NCBI RefSeq assembly: GCF_000420705.1
Contig: NZ_ATVL01000010.1
Span: 310,001-374,000 of the forward strand
DNA from: Hymenobacter norwichensis DSM 15439
GTDB taxonomy: Bacteria; Bacteroidota; Bacteroidia; Cytophagales; Hymenobacteraceae
Length of the DNA stretch: 64,000 bases
Direction: 5' to 3'
The position numbers and the translations under genes were made by a program. The notes under the pieces were generated by a model. The model had not been told where the DNA came from, did not search any database, and saw only the letters and a list, made by a program, of their open reading frames with translations. Below, piece by piece: positions 25,608 to 34,264 of this stretch. The stretch's first letter is position 1. Each line of letters opens with the position of its first letter.

Positions 25608-27119
25608 TTAGCGGGGAGAGGAACCGTCGGACCGCCGGGGCGGAGTTTTCTTGCCGAGAATGGTGCGCTGGAACCAGTTCGGCTCCAGAATACGATCCAG
25701 CAAATCCTGCGTGCGGTCGGTTTGTTGCAGCAGCCGGGCCTGGATTTGCTGGTTTTGTTCGAGCTGGCGCTGCATGGCTTGCAGGGCCTCGGTGTTGCGC
25801 CGGGCCTGGTCTTCCTGCAAGCGGTTGAGCTGCATCTGTTGCGTGGGGAGCTGCTGAAACGGGCTCATGTACTCCACAATCTTCTCGTAGATATTGTCTT
25901 TGTTGAGCTGGCGGAAGTGGGCGCTCCACTGGGCGTGCGCCGCCTGGGCCTGCTTCTCGAACTCCTCGCGCCGCTGGTCCAGCGCCGCCCGCATCAGGGT
26001 AGCGTCCTCGTTTAGCGCCTGGTTCACGCCCTGGCTGATGTTGCGCAATAGTGCGTGATGCTCGCCAAAGAACCGCGCCTGCTCCCGAATGCGGTTGTCG
26101 TGCTCCTGCAAGTAGCCCGGCACCTGGTTCAACGACTGTTCCAAAGCGGTAAGCCGGTTCAGCAGCGCGGTAATAGTCGTCACGGTTTCGGCGCCCTTCT
26201 CCACCGACACATTCAGGGCCTCCTGGTACCCCAGAAACTTCTCGAACGAACCCGCACTCTTATCCACTCTATCGAATACCTTGATGGTGGCGTTGGCCAG
26301 TTCGGTGTAGCCGATTTGCTGGAGCTTTTCCAGGAAGTCTTTCTGGATGCTAATGTTCTCGGTTACGCGGGGCAGAAAGTCGGCAATGCGGGTCATGAAG
26401 TCGTCCTGCACCTTGGAGAAGAACTTCTCGTTGAAGGCGTCCAGCACGTTCTGCAAGCTGTTCATACTCCGCTGCATATCGGAGTTGAGCTTGGGCAGCA
26501 GCGCCTTTTGCAGGAAGTTGTAGTAGCCGTTCTTGAGCCGGTCACGGGTAGCCCTTGCCGATTTTAGCAGTTGGTTGCCCCACAGCGTAAAGCCCAGCCC
26601 GAACAAGCTGCCGCACATGGCAATCAGAACGCCGCCCAAAAAGTGCGTTACGTCGTCGTTATTAAACGACGAGGCCGCTGCGTCAGCGGCGTCCCTAGCG
26701 CCAAACGGATTCACCAGCGCCAGCAAGCCTAAGATAGCGCCAGCAAACGTTCCCAACAGCCCTAGGTACAGCGGGGTAGAAATCTGAGCCTCAATTTCGG
26801 CGTCCAGCAACGCCGCTTCCCGCTCGGAGATGTCGCGTAGGGTGTTGAAATCGGCGGCGGCCCCGATGTTGGCCCGCAGGTAGTCGTTGGTGTCCGTGAC
26901 GATGCGGCCGAACTCCGGGCTGGTGCTGGCGGCCGTCACGGCGTCGTATTCCAGCGTGTTATTGAAATCGGAAATAGTGGTCTGCTCCACGCCCATCTGG
27001 TTGGTAGGCGGGTACATGGTTTGCACCCGCTCGATGAGGCGCCGATTGCCAATAAAAATATACACCTGCCAGGCAATGAGCCCGAGAATCAGGATGATTT
27101 CAATAATCTGTAAAACCAT
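25608..27119 (-). CDS. MotA/ExbB-like protein with long coiled-coil tail (ZorA-like)
   Basis: A 503-residue membrane protein. One helix is at the extreme N-terminus (LQIIEIILILGLIAWQVYIFI). Two more around residues 115-190 (ISTPLYLGLLGTFAGAILGLLALV and FLGGVLIAMCGSLFGLGFTLW) have the small-residue pattern of MotA, ExbB and TolQ proton channels. From about residue 200 to the end the chain is largely helical, with heptads and Gln-rich coiled coil (LQAMQRQLEQNQQIQARLLQQ). A long cytoplasmic tail of this kind is characteristic of ZorA of the Zorya defence system. It lies 12 bases upstream of the MotB-like gene and 22 bases after the gene before it, so it is co-transcribed. No ZorC, ZorD or ZorE was seen, so it is not called Zorya. 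Confidence 0.85.
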   Translation of the reverse strand: MVLQIIEIILILGLIAWQVYIFIGNRRLIERVQTMYPPTNQMGVEQTTISDFNNTLEYDAVTAASTSPEFGRIVTDTNDYLRANIGAAADFNTLRDISEREAALLDAEIEAQISTPLYLGLLGTFAGAILGLLALVNPFGARDAADAAASSFNNDDVTHFLGGVLIAMCGSLFGLGFTLWGNQLLKSARATRDRLKNGYYNFLQKALLPKLNSDMQRSMNSLQNVLDAFNEKFFSKVQDDFMTRIADFLPRVTENISIQKDFLEKLQQIGYTELANATIKVFDRVDKSAGSFEKFLGYQEALNVSVEKGAETVTTITALLNRLTALEQSLNQVPGYLQEHDNRIREQARFFGEHHALLRNISQGVNQALNEDATLMRAALDQRREEFEKQAQAAHAQWSAHFRQLNKDNIYEKIVEYMSPFQQLPTQQMQLNRLQEDQARRNTEALQAMQRQLEQNQQIQARLLQQTDRTQDLLDRILEPNWFQRTILGKKTPPRRSDGSSPR

Positions 27120-27141
27120 GACTAGCAGTTACAAGTAGGGC

Positions 27142-28497
27142 TCAACGAATGATGAGCCGGGCGCGTTCCACTACCTGCCAGCCATCGGCCTGGCGCTGGA
27201 GCGTGCCCGCCGCCGCTGCGGCCACGGAGTTGATACGGCCCACGGGCGGGTCGTACTCGAAAAACTTTTGTAACCGGTTCAGCCCGTCGCCAATCAGCAT
27301 GCTCTGGTTGACGTGCGGGTTGAGCGTGAAGCTGGCCTGGTCGGGGTTGCGCGGGTTGACGGTGAGCATCAGGGCCAGCTGCGGCAGCGGGTTGTCCACA
27401 ATCTTGCGCTCCTCCACAAACGGCGTTTCCTGCACTGGCCCGTAACGCGTAGCTGGCGGCAACTGCGCGGCCGGCTGCTCATACGCGGGTTCTGGCGGCG
27501 CAATAGTGCCCAGTCCCACGTTCAACAAATCGTCGTGGTCATCGGCTTGCGCCTGTACTGGCGTTGGCGGTGGGGCGGCAGTGGTACGTTTGGGCGGTGC
27601 GGCTTTAAGTGGGGCAACGGGCACCCCCGTCACGCGGGCCTTCAGGTCGGCTAGTTCCTTCTTTAGCTGATCAAGCTGCTTTTGAAGGTCTAGGTTTTGC
27701 CTTTTCAGCGTGCGGTATTGCGGCGTATTCATAACAGACTGCGTTTCGGGTTCAGCGGCGGGTGTGGCCACCATATGCGACGAAGAGTGCCGCCGTTTAC
27801 GGCGGGCACTCTTCATGCGGTTATACATTAGTCCGGCGCCTACCAAGGCACCAAGCAAAGCCAGTAATGTGCCAGCCACCGCCGACGACAGGCCCCAGTA
27901 GGTGGGTGCTACCGCTGACGGAGCCATTGTTTGCTCGGGAAGGGCTACGTTTTCGGGTATGGTGTCCTGATAAACGGCTTCGGCGGTAGATTCTGGTTGC
28001 TGCACCACGCTCGCCGGCGCCGTAGAATCTACGGCTTCGGCGGTGCTATCAGCAGGCGTGGCCGACTGAATGAACGGAGCTAGCTCGTTTTGTAGAGCGG
28101 TTACGTCCACGCGAGCCAGAGCGCCTACTTTCTTTGCGCGGCGTTGGGTTATTTCATCCAGAATAGCTTGGGCAACCTGCGCCGACGTTCCAACTTGGCC
28201 CTTACCAATCCGCTCGATAACTGCGCCCCGCAGAATGCCCAACTCCGATTTAGCTGCTGGGTCAGGATTTTTAATGAGCCAATCTTCAAACTCCTTCGAC
28301 GTTGCCCACGGTGGTGGCGGTGGCGTTTTCTGCTTGGTGTCCGTCCAAACTTGTTTAGCCGTAACCGTCCAGATTTGGCCCTTTAGGTTTTCCTCTTGGC
28401 TGGCCGCCACGGGCGCGGTTTGGGCGCGCAGCTCCCAAGGCGAACCAGCCAGCCCCACCACCATCAGCAAGCAAAGTACCCGGTAACGTATCGACAT
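27142..28497 (-). CDS. Single-span membrane protein, paralogue of the gene at 35.8-37.4 kb
   Basis: A 451-residue protein of unknown family. A signal peptide ends near residue 25 (WELRAQ). A periplasmic helical region of about 170 residues (VWTDTKQKTPPPPPWATSKEFEDWLIKNPDP) leads to one membrane helix (WGLSSAVAGTLLALLGALVGAG), a basic stop-transfer (RMKSARRKRRHSSS), a coiled coil (LKRQNLDLQKQLDQLKKELADLK) and a Pro-rich linker. The C-terminal globular domain contains YDPPVGRINSV and GWQVVERARL. The gene at 35825-37351 has the same order and a similar end (YEPPTGPVSEI, VWQVEQKAVV), so the two are distant paralogues. It starts 10 bases after the Hsp70-like gene and ends 22 bases before the MotA-like gene. 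An envelope adaptor role is inferred. Confidence 0.8.
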   Translation of the reverse strand: MSIRYRVLCLLMVVGLAGSPWELRAQTAPVAASQEENLKGQIWTVTAKQVWTDTKQKTPPPPPWATSKEFEDWLIKNPDPAAKSELGILRGAVIERIGKGQVGTSAQVAQAILDEITQRRAKKVGALARVDVTALQNELAPFIQSATPADSTAEAVDSTAPASVVQQPESTAEAVYQDTIPENVALPEQTMAPSAVAPTYWGLSSAVAGTLLALLGALVGAGLMYNRMKSARRKRRHSSSHMVATPAAEPETQSVMNTPQYRTLKRQNLDLQKQLDQLKKELADLKARVTGVPVAPLKAAPPKRTTAAPPPTPVQAQADDHDDLLNVGLGTIAPPEPAYEQPAAQLPPATRYGPVQETPFVEERKIVDNPLPQLALMLTVNPRNPDQASFTLNPHVNQSMLIGDGLNRLQKFFEYDPPVGRINSVAAAAAGTLQRQADGWQVVERARLIIR

Positions 28498-28507
28498 AGA
28501 CGAGAGC

Positions 28508-31500
28508 TTAGCGGGCGGAATCGTGGAGCTTCTGCGACAACACGTAGAACGCGTGCTTGAGCGGCAGGAAAAACAGCGTTTCGGGGATTGGCTCGCCGGC
28601 GGGCAGCGTATTAGCGTAGCGCTGGCGGCCCAGGTTGAACGAGTCGGCTAAGGCGTCTTTCAGCTCGCGCAGCACTAGGCCAGGCGGGTTCTTGATGCCC
28701 AGGTTGGTTTGCGCTGCCACCAAATCGGGGTCGGTGAGCAGCAGCGTGAGGCATTTCTCCACATTGGCCAGCACTGCGTTTTTCACGTCTTCCGTGATGT
28801 CGGACGGGAACAGCGGGTGGTTTTCGGCGGCATCAGCCGCGCCGGTGCCAATAGGCTGCACGATAGGTGGCACTTCGGCGGTGCTTTCCGCATCGAGGCC
28901 GGTAGCCAGCACGCCTCCGTTGGCGGTGGTTTGCTTGGGGTCATCGGCCAGCACAATCTTGAAATTGGCTGGGGCGGGTACGCCCATTACCTTGCTCAGA
29001 ATCAGGCTAGCCACTTGCTCCAGCGGCCGTAAGTTGCTGGGGCATAACAAGCGCAGGTACAAGCTGCCGCGGCCCGTGAAGCATAGGTAGCGTGGGGCAG
29101 CCAGTCCGCGTAGCGCCGTTACTTGTCCCAAGTGGTATACAATGGACCCGAAGTGCAGGTAGAACAGCACCCGCAGGTGCTGGGCCATCAGCAGCCGCTC
29201 GCCAAACTGGAATTCTCGCTCGTAGTTGAACAGCAAGCTGGCTACTTCTTCGGAGCCGAACGCCGGATTGGCCTGCACGACGGCTAAGCACTTCACAGCT
29301 ATTTCGGCGGCTTTGGTTTGCGGGAGCGGGTGGGCATTGATGCTGTCCAGCCCGAAGCGCACGAGGCCGTTGTCTTTGCTGCCGCGTACGTCGGCGGCAC
29401 CGTCGCCCCACAGTTCGTTGCCGGCAAAGCGGAACGAGGTGCTGAACGCCGGGTGGTGCTTGCGCGGGCCGGTGGTATCGGCGGTTTGGTCGGAGTAGAA
29501 CAACACGTCGGAAGTGCCGCCCCCGATGTCGATGAAGGCCGCATTTTCGCCGGGACCGGGCGTCACGAGGCCACGTCGGGTCAGGAAGAAGTACGGCGCC
29601 GACGACTCGGGCAGGTAGGTGGTGGTGCGGTTGGTCTGGAAAATCTCCCGGAACAGCGTGTCCCACTCGCGCTGGTACAAGTCGCGGCTGAATGCCGAGA
29701 AGCTGAGCGGTGCAAACCACACCACTTGCGTGGCGCCGATATTGCCGCCGTGCAGCGCCGCTTTGTACTTGAACAGCAGTAGCATCTCACGGAAGAACAT
29801 ACGTACCCGGTGGCGAGCTGCCTCGCCGGTTTCGCCCCACTTCAAGTTGGTGTGGTACGAGTCGTTGGTTTCTTCCTCGGTGTTGATGCCGAAGCCTACG
29901 TTGATGTTAGCCAGCAGCTTAGGAGTTTCGATAGAGAAGCCCGCCGATTCGCTGGTGGCCGTCCGGATGGGGAACTGGTACGGCGAACCGGCCGCACCCA
30001 CAAACGACGGTACGAACTCGCGCTGCTGATACCGTTGCCAGCGCCGCAGCTGAATACCGTGCGCCGGGTCGTCTTCCACGCCCCGGTACAGTTGCTCGTA
30101 CGCGGCGTAGTCTGATTCTTCCGACGATTTTTTCAGCAGCGCCACCGGCGTATCGTCGGGCCCGAAGCTGAACGGCTGGGGCGGGTGGCTCGGGCCGTCG
30201 TGGTAGGCAACGTGGGTGTTGGTGGTGCCGAAGTCGATGGCGAAGCGGAACTCCTTGGTACCCTGGCGCACCTCGCGCCACTTAGGTACCACCAGCGCCC
30301 GGCCAGCGGCCGGCGCGGGGTTGCTGATTTGCACGTAGTCGAAGGGCGTGCCTTTCACCTCGTAGTAGGTGCTGCCTTCGTCGGTGCCGGTTTTGGCGGT
30401 ACGGCGGTAGGCCGTGGCGCTCTGCTCGGTGCCCGTAGCCGACAACAGCCGGCCGTTCACCCCAAATTGCAGTTCCACCGGCTTGTTTACCAAGCTCGGG
30501 TCGATGTTGTTGGCATCCACCAGCATCACCTTATAGAAGTCGTTGAGCTGCGGCGCGTCCACGATTTTCACAAACGGGAACACCGACAAGCCCACGTTGG
30601 TCACCAGCAAGCGGCCAAGGCCTTCGGTGCGCGGGTTAGGGTAATAGGCACGCTCGTAATCCACGGTGAAACCGCCGGCCACCGGAATCCGCAGCCGCAC
30701 CCGCACGCACACCGGATCTAGCTCCATCGTGAGCTGAGTGGCTAGTTCGGCCGCCGTGAAGTACTCGAAGTACATCGGCGTAACCGGGAGCAGCGGCCAG
30801 CAGGTGGGCTTGTAGCCGGGCGCCACTTTCAGCTGCCCGGTCACGAAACGGCTGCCGTCCACCTCGTAGGGCACAGTCAGCAAGGTTTCTTCCAGCAGGT
30901 CGTTGAGGGTCAGGTAGGGGTAAGCCAACTCCGGGCCCGGCAGCGTGCGGTCGGCTAGGGCGCGGGCGTCGGAGGCGGGTACTTTATTGCCGCTGTCGTT
31001 GAGCTGGGAGTTGTTGTAGTAGAATTTGCCCGGCATCTGGAGGCCCGGCCGCAGCACCAACGGCAGCGGATTAGGCAGCGGCCAGCCCGGCGCAGGTTGC
31101 CGGTCGGGCCGGATGGTGAAGTCGGAGTTGCGCACAATGCCTTCATCAGGCCGGATGCGCACCGTCACGCTGGCTACGGCTACGGGGTTGCCGGTTTGGT
31201 CGGCTTGCAGGGCAGGGTAGTCGGCGAGTTGAGCGGTACCATCGAGGCCCCACTTGTTCAGGATGTTAGGGTCGAGGACGTTGCGCACGGCTGGCGCCAA
31301 TCGGGCCAGCGCGGTATCTACCACAAACTGCTGATACACGAAATCCTGGAAGGCCTGCTCACGCTGGTGCAAGCCTACGTACCGGCCATCGAAATACTGG
31401 CCGCCGCCCTCGGGCCGCTGCACTGGCAACGCCCGCACCGACGGCGCCGGGAAAAACAGCGTCAGCGGCGACGTACCGCCGAGTAGCTGCGGTGCCTCGT

Positions 31501-31978
31501 TGGGCGTGGCACCGGGGAAGTACAGCAAGTGTAGTTCCGTGAGGTTGGCAAAGCGCTTGTCGTTCAGATAGAGGCGCAAGGCCTGGGCCAGCGGGCGAGT
31601 GGTGGGCTGGGAATCCAGTTTGGCTAGCTCGTTGGCGCGGTTCCAGGTGCGCACGCTCAGGCGTTGGCCAGGCTGCCGCCGCTGATAGTAGTTGAAGGTC
31701 AATTCCCACAAATCCCAAAACTGACCCACCAGCTTGTGGTGTACGGTGTCGGTAGGGGCGGAGGTACCCGCATTGCTCACGTAAGCCAGCGCCGTTTCTA
31801 CGAGGTGCAGGCGCGCAAACGGCGACGGAATAGCCACCGCCACTCGCTCGGCCCGGCCGCCTTCGGGGTCCAGGATGCCGCTGGGGCCTTCAATTTCGTT
31901 TTTGCCGATTTTGCCGGTCCGGCCCCAGCCTTCGTGGGTGCTGGAACCAGTGCGGTGCAGGCGGAGTATCTTAGCCAT
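28508..31978 (-). CDS. Large protein with C-terminal Hsp70/actin-fold ATPase domain
   Basis: A 1156-residue protein without signal peptide or clear membrane span. Residues about 1-570 are unlike anything I recognise (beta-rich, many aromatic and Pro residues). From about residue 578 an actin/Hsp70 superfamily ATPase is visible. Phosphate-1 reads FRFAIDFGTTNTHVAYHDG, phosphate-2 near residue 818 reads AAFIDIGGGTSDVLFYS, and the adenosine motif region reads RYLCFTGRGSLYLRL. The tail ANGGVLATG is also Hsp70-like. The catalytic Asp residues and Gly-rich loops look intact, so ATP binding is likely. A large insertion separates the phosphate-1 and phosphate-2 motifs. It lies between the tubulin-like gene and the membrane protein gene of the same cluster. 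Whether it is a filament former or a chaperone-type switch is open. Confidence 0.85.
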   Translation of the reverse strand: MAKILRLHRTGSSTHEGWGRTGKIGKNEIEGPSGILDPEGGRAERVAVAIPSPFARLHLVETALAYVSNAGTSAPTDTVHHKLVGQFWDLWELTFNYYQRRQPGQRLSVRTWNRANELAKLDSQPTTRPLAQALRLYLNDKRFANLTELHLLYFPGATPNEAPQLLGGTSPLTLFFPAPSVRALPVQRPEGGGQYFDGRYVGLHQREQAFQDFVYQQFVVDTALARLAPAVRNVLDPNILNKWGLDGTAQLADYPALQADQTGNPVAVASVTVRIRPDEGIVRNSDFTIRPDRQPAPGWPLPNPLPLVLRPGLQMPGKFYYNNSQLNDSGNKVPASDARALADRTLPGPELAYPYLTLNDLLEETLLTVPYEVDGSRFVTGQLKVAPGYKPTCWPLLPVTPMYFEYFTAAELATQLTMELDPVCVRVRLRIPVAGGFTVDYERAYYPNPRTEGLGRLLVTNVGLSVFPFVKIVDAPQLNDFYKVMLVDANNIDPSLVNKPVELQFGVNGRLLSATGTEQSATAYRRTAKTGTDEGSTYYEVKGTPFDYVQISNPAPAAGRALVVPKWREVRQGTKEFRFAIDFGTTNTHVAYHDGPSHPPQPFSFGPDDTPVALLKKSSEESDYAAYEQLYRGVEDDPAHGIQLRRWQRYQQREFVPSFVGAAGSPYQFPIRTATSESAGFSIETPKLLANINVGFGINTEEETNDSYHTNLKWGETGEAARHRVRMFFREMLLLFKYKAALHGGNIGATQVVWFAPLSFSAFSRDLYQREWDTLFREIFQTNRTTTYLPESSAPYFFLTRRGLVTPGPGENAAFIDIGGGTSDVLFYSDQTADTTGPRKHHPAFSTSFRFAGNELWGDGAADVRGSKDNGLVRFGLDSINAHPLPQTKAAEIAVKCLAVVQANPAFGSEEVASLLFNYEREFQFGERLLMAQHLRVLFYLHFGSIVYHLGQVTALRGLAAPRYLCFTGRGSLYLRLLCPSNLRPLEQVASLILSKVMGVPAPANFKIVLADDPKQTTANGGVLATGLDAESTAEVPPIVQPIGTGAADAAENHPLFPSDITEDVKNAVLANVEKCLTLLLTDPDLVAAQTNLGIKNPPGLVLRELKDALADSFNLGRQRYANTLPAGEPIPETLFFLPLKHAFYVLSQKLHDSAR

Positions 31979-32037
31979 GTAAGGAAATTCGGAAGGAAGA
32001 AATGGTTGGCAAGCGTGTCGGCGTTGCTAATCTATCT

Positions 32038-32110
32038 GTCATACTCATCTGGCGTCCATTTGTCGAAGTGGTAGAAATGCTTCGACAAGCGGGCGTCAGA
32101 TGAGCATGAC
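32038..32110. repeat. Interrupted inverted repeat inside the cytoskeletal cluster
   Basis: Outer arms (GTCATACTCATCTGGCG at 32038-32054, matched by CGTCAGATGAGCATGAC at 32094-32110) and inner arms (GTCGAAG with CTTCGAC) pair with mismatches between. The GTCATnCT end and the GTCGAAG core relate it to the repeat at 33663-33753. It fills the gap of about 150 bases between the tubulin-like gene and the Hsp70-like gene. Confidence 0.7.
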
Positions 32111-32130
32111 GTTCTTATACATAATAGAGA

Positions 32131-33615
32131 CTAGCTGTATTGCAGCTTGGTATCGACTACCTTTTCGGTGGCCTTGTTGAAGGCTTCCACAATCCAGCGG
32201 AGGGCGCGGGAGGCGTCGGGGTTGTCGAGGTTGGTTTTGCCCACGGCGTCGTTCAGTTCGGCCCGCAGCACATCATCGGTGAGGCCTTTATTGAAGAAAC
32301 CGGTGCTGATGATTTTGTCGGCCACCATCTTGTTGAAATCGGTTTCGTCGGGGTGCAGGGCGCCGAAGCGCCGCTCACTCACGCCTAGTTCGCGCAGCCA
32401 GCTTTCGTACTCCGTGAAGAAGTCGGTGAGGTCGGCGAGGGGGCCGGTGCTGGCGGGTAGGTGCTGGCCCAGTTTGCCGCCTTTGTAAAGCGGCGCGTTT
32501 TTCTCTTCCAGCAAGTGCTGCCGGAAATACTTCGCGAAGTAGTGAAACTGAATCATTGGGCGGGCTACGTCGCGGCGCAGGGCCGGCGGCAACTGCCCGA
32601 AGTCGAAGGTCTGCTTGTCTTCTTTCAGTCCGAACTCGTGGTAGGCCGGGTTGCCCCGGTCGAGTTGGTTGGCGGGCTGCCCCAGGAAGTGCGGAATCGA
32701 CAAGGCGCCTAGCATTTCCAACAAGTGAGCCTGGTTGCGCTGCTCGGCACGGCCGGGGTTGTTGGGTAGCGGCTGGCCAGCTTGGTCGCCGAGGTAGTAC
32801 AGAGATTCTAGCCCATCGAGGTGCTCGGCGTAGTAGCTGAGGGCGGTTTTGGTTTTGGTGATGAATGTGTTGGAGTCGATGTAGTCTTGCCCATCGGCCT
32901 TCTCTTGGGCGGAAGGCTGTTGGAGCTTGAAATACGGCAGCAACACCAGCGCGCCCGCCGGTACCTTGGCCCGCACCGACGGCTGCGGCAAGTCCACGTC
33001 TGGGTCGCGCAGGTTCTTCACCAGCAGCGGGAAACCCGCCGCGCCCGTACCACCAAAGATGCTACTCACGAAAAACACCCGGTCTTCAGAGTTGAGGCTT
33101 TGCGCCAAATAGCGCATTTCGGGGGCCTGCACCAACGAGTTCAGCACCACACTGCCCACGTTCGGCGAACCGCGGAAACCCAGGTCCAGGCTAGCGTTGA
33201 GGCTGTCGGGCGTGAACAGCAAATCCAAGAGGCCGCGGGTTTCCACTGAGGCCTCGTTGTAGTGGATATAGTCTTTGAATGACTGATTAATGCCACCGAA
33301 ATCGTACACGAACGAGTCACGCAAGCCGTCAACACCGGCGGTGTTGAGCTGGGCTAGCGTGGTGAGCGGCTGCCCGAAAAAGCCCTGGCCTTTCGGGTGC
33401 TGCCCATCTTGATACAAAGCGTTGTGGATGCGGGAATAGCGCTTCAGCAAATCCACGGTGCGCGTGACGTCCCCGTTTTGGGTGTCGGGGTCAACTAGCA
33501 CAGGCACCACCTGCTCACAGTCGGGCAGGCGCATACCGGCGGCCAGTAGCATGGTGAGGGAGCGGAGAACCCGCGCCCCGGTGCCACCCACGGCAAAAAT
33601 GAAAAGACGAGCCAT
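32131..33615 (-). CDS. Tubulin/FtsZ-like protein
   Basis: A 494-residue protein with features of the tubulin/FtsZ GTPase fold. The N-terminus MARLFIFAVGGTGARVLRSL is the first nucleotide-binding loop. Near residue 187 the sequence FVSSIFGGTGAAGFPLL resembles the tubulin signature GGGTG(S/T)G, here with an altered glycine pattern. It belongs with the divergent 'Tubulin-like' families rather than FtsZ: it lacks the FtsZ tail and is embedded in a non-division operon. Whether GTP hydrolysis is retained cannot be told. Similar FtsZ-like families have been proposed to act in membrane remodelling (from memory of published comparative genomics). It is followed by the actin-like gene. A long palindrome lies just upstream of its start, so it may have its own promoter. 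Confidence 0.8.
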   Translation of the reverse strand: MARLFIFAVGGTGARVLRSLTMLLAAGMRLPDCEQVVPVLVDPDTQNGDVTRTVDLLKRYSRIHNALYQDGQHPKGQGFFGQPLTTLAQLNTAGVDGLRDSFVYDFGGINQSFKDYIHYNEASVETRGLLDLLFTPDSLNASLDLGFRGSPNVGSVVLNSLVQAPEMRYLAQSLNSEDRVFFVSSIFGGTGAAGFPLLVKNLRDPDVDLPQPSVRAKVPAGALVLLPYFKLQQPSAQEKADGQDYIDSNTFITKTKTALSYYAEHLDGLESLYYLGDQAGQPLPNNPGRAEQRNQAHLLEMLGALSIPHFLGQPANQLDRGNPAYHEFGLKEDKQTFDFGQLPPALRRDVARPMIQFHYFAKYFRQHLLEEKNAPLYKGGKLGQHLPASTGPLADLTDFFTEYESWLRELGVSERRFGALHPDETDFNKMVADKIISTGFFNKGLTDDVLRAELNDAVGKTNLDNPDASRALRWIVEAFNKATEKVVDTKLQYS

Positions 33616-33662
33616 ATAATCGAGTTGGAAAGGAAGTCAGTTGAATAGTTAACTAAAGGACC

Positions 33663-33753
33663 GTCATGCTGAGCGCAGTCGAAGCATCTCTACCGCTTCG
33701 TTGCAACGGTTCAGATGAAGCGGTAGAGATGCTTCGACTGCGCTCAGCATGAC
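33663..33753. repeat. Perfect 37-bp inverted repeat (GAAGCATCTC family)
   Basis: Arms at 33663-33699 and 33717-33753 are perfect complements over 37 bases around a 17-base loop. Each arm starts from the end GTCATGCTGAGCGCAGTCGA and then contains AGCATCTCTACCGCTTC. It lies in the 224-base gap upstream of the tubulin-like gene. The same core is seen near 17.4 and 42.2 kb. No transposase is in the window. It could be a non-autonomous mobile repeat (REP/MITE-like) or a transcript-folding element. Confidence 0.9.
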
Positions 33754-33765
33754 AGATAGTTTTGC

Positions 33766-33822
33766 AACGTCATTCATACAACGTCAGCACGCGAGATTCC
33801 TCGCTGCACTCGGAATGACGTT
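33766..33822. repeat. Second inverted repeat next to the 37-bp palindrome
   Basis: AACGTCATTC (33766-33775) pairs with GAATGACGTT (33813-33822), a 10-bp perfect outer stem. The interior holds AGCACGCGAGATTCCTCGC, which shares the words GCACGCGAGAT with the repeat at 42160-42264. It is adjacent to the larger palindrome, so the gap is composed almost wholly of repeat units. It also lies directly downstream of the small membrane protein gene and may end transcription from it. Confidence 0.7.
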
Positions 33823-33839
33823 CTGGGATGCCAGGGTTG

Positions 33840-34250
33840 CTAAAACGGCGTGCGGCGTGCGTGGTGGGAGCCCCACTTCAGGGCTACTGAAAACAGCACG
33901 AACCACAACGGCGCTATCCAGGTGTTAGTCAGGATGAAGTAGCGCATGTAGGGGTCGGAGGTGGCGCCTTGGCCGATGCTCACGCGCCACGCCAGCAAGG
34001 CGCCCAGGCCGGCGACCAACAAGAGCACCAGCAGCCAGTGAATGGGGCGGTACAAGCCTTGGTGGGTGAGGGCCGGAATGAAATGGTTGAATACGTAATA
34101 GAACACCACTACTAACGCCAGCGCCGTCAGGACGGTGTAAAGGCCGGTGGCGTTGAAGATTTCTGCTTTGTAAAGCCCGTAGAGCGGGGTTTTGCGGTCA
34201 TAGAGCAGCCCGATGGCAACGGTGTACAGGCTGTTGAAGAATTGCTGCAT
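33840..34250 (-). CDS. Small three-span membrane protein of the cytoskeletal cluster
   Basis: A 136-residue membrane protein I do not recognise. Three hydrophobic helices are visible: GLYTVLTALALVVVFYYVFNHFI, IHWLLVLLLVAGLGALLAW and YFILTNTWIAPLWFVLFSVAL. A conserved-looking polar N-terminus (FFNSLYTVAIGLLYDRKTPLYGLYKAEIF) precedes them. The gene starts 14 bases after the stop of the vWA-like lipoprotein gene, so the two are probably co-transcribed. It may anchor or scaffold the tubulin-like or actin-like partner at the membrane (inference). No homologue could be named. Confidence 0.75.
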   Translation of the reverse strand: MQQFFNSLYTVAIGLLYDRKTPLYGLYKAEIFNATGLYTVLTALALVVVFYYVFNHFIPALTHQGLYRPIHWLLVLLLVAGLGALLAWRVSIGQGATSDPYMRYFILTNTWIAPLWFVLFSVALKWGSHHARRTPF

Positions 34251-34264
34251 ACAGGGAGAGATAG

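Noticed and set aside
24924..27119. Calling the MotA/MotB-like pair a Zorya defence system
   Set aside because: ZorC, ZorD and ZorE are absent and the neighbours are of another kind.
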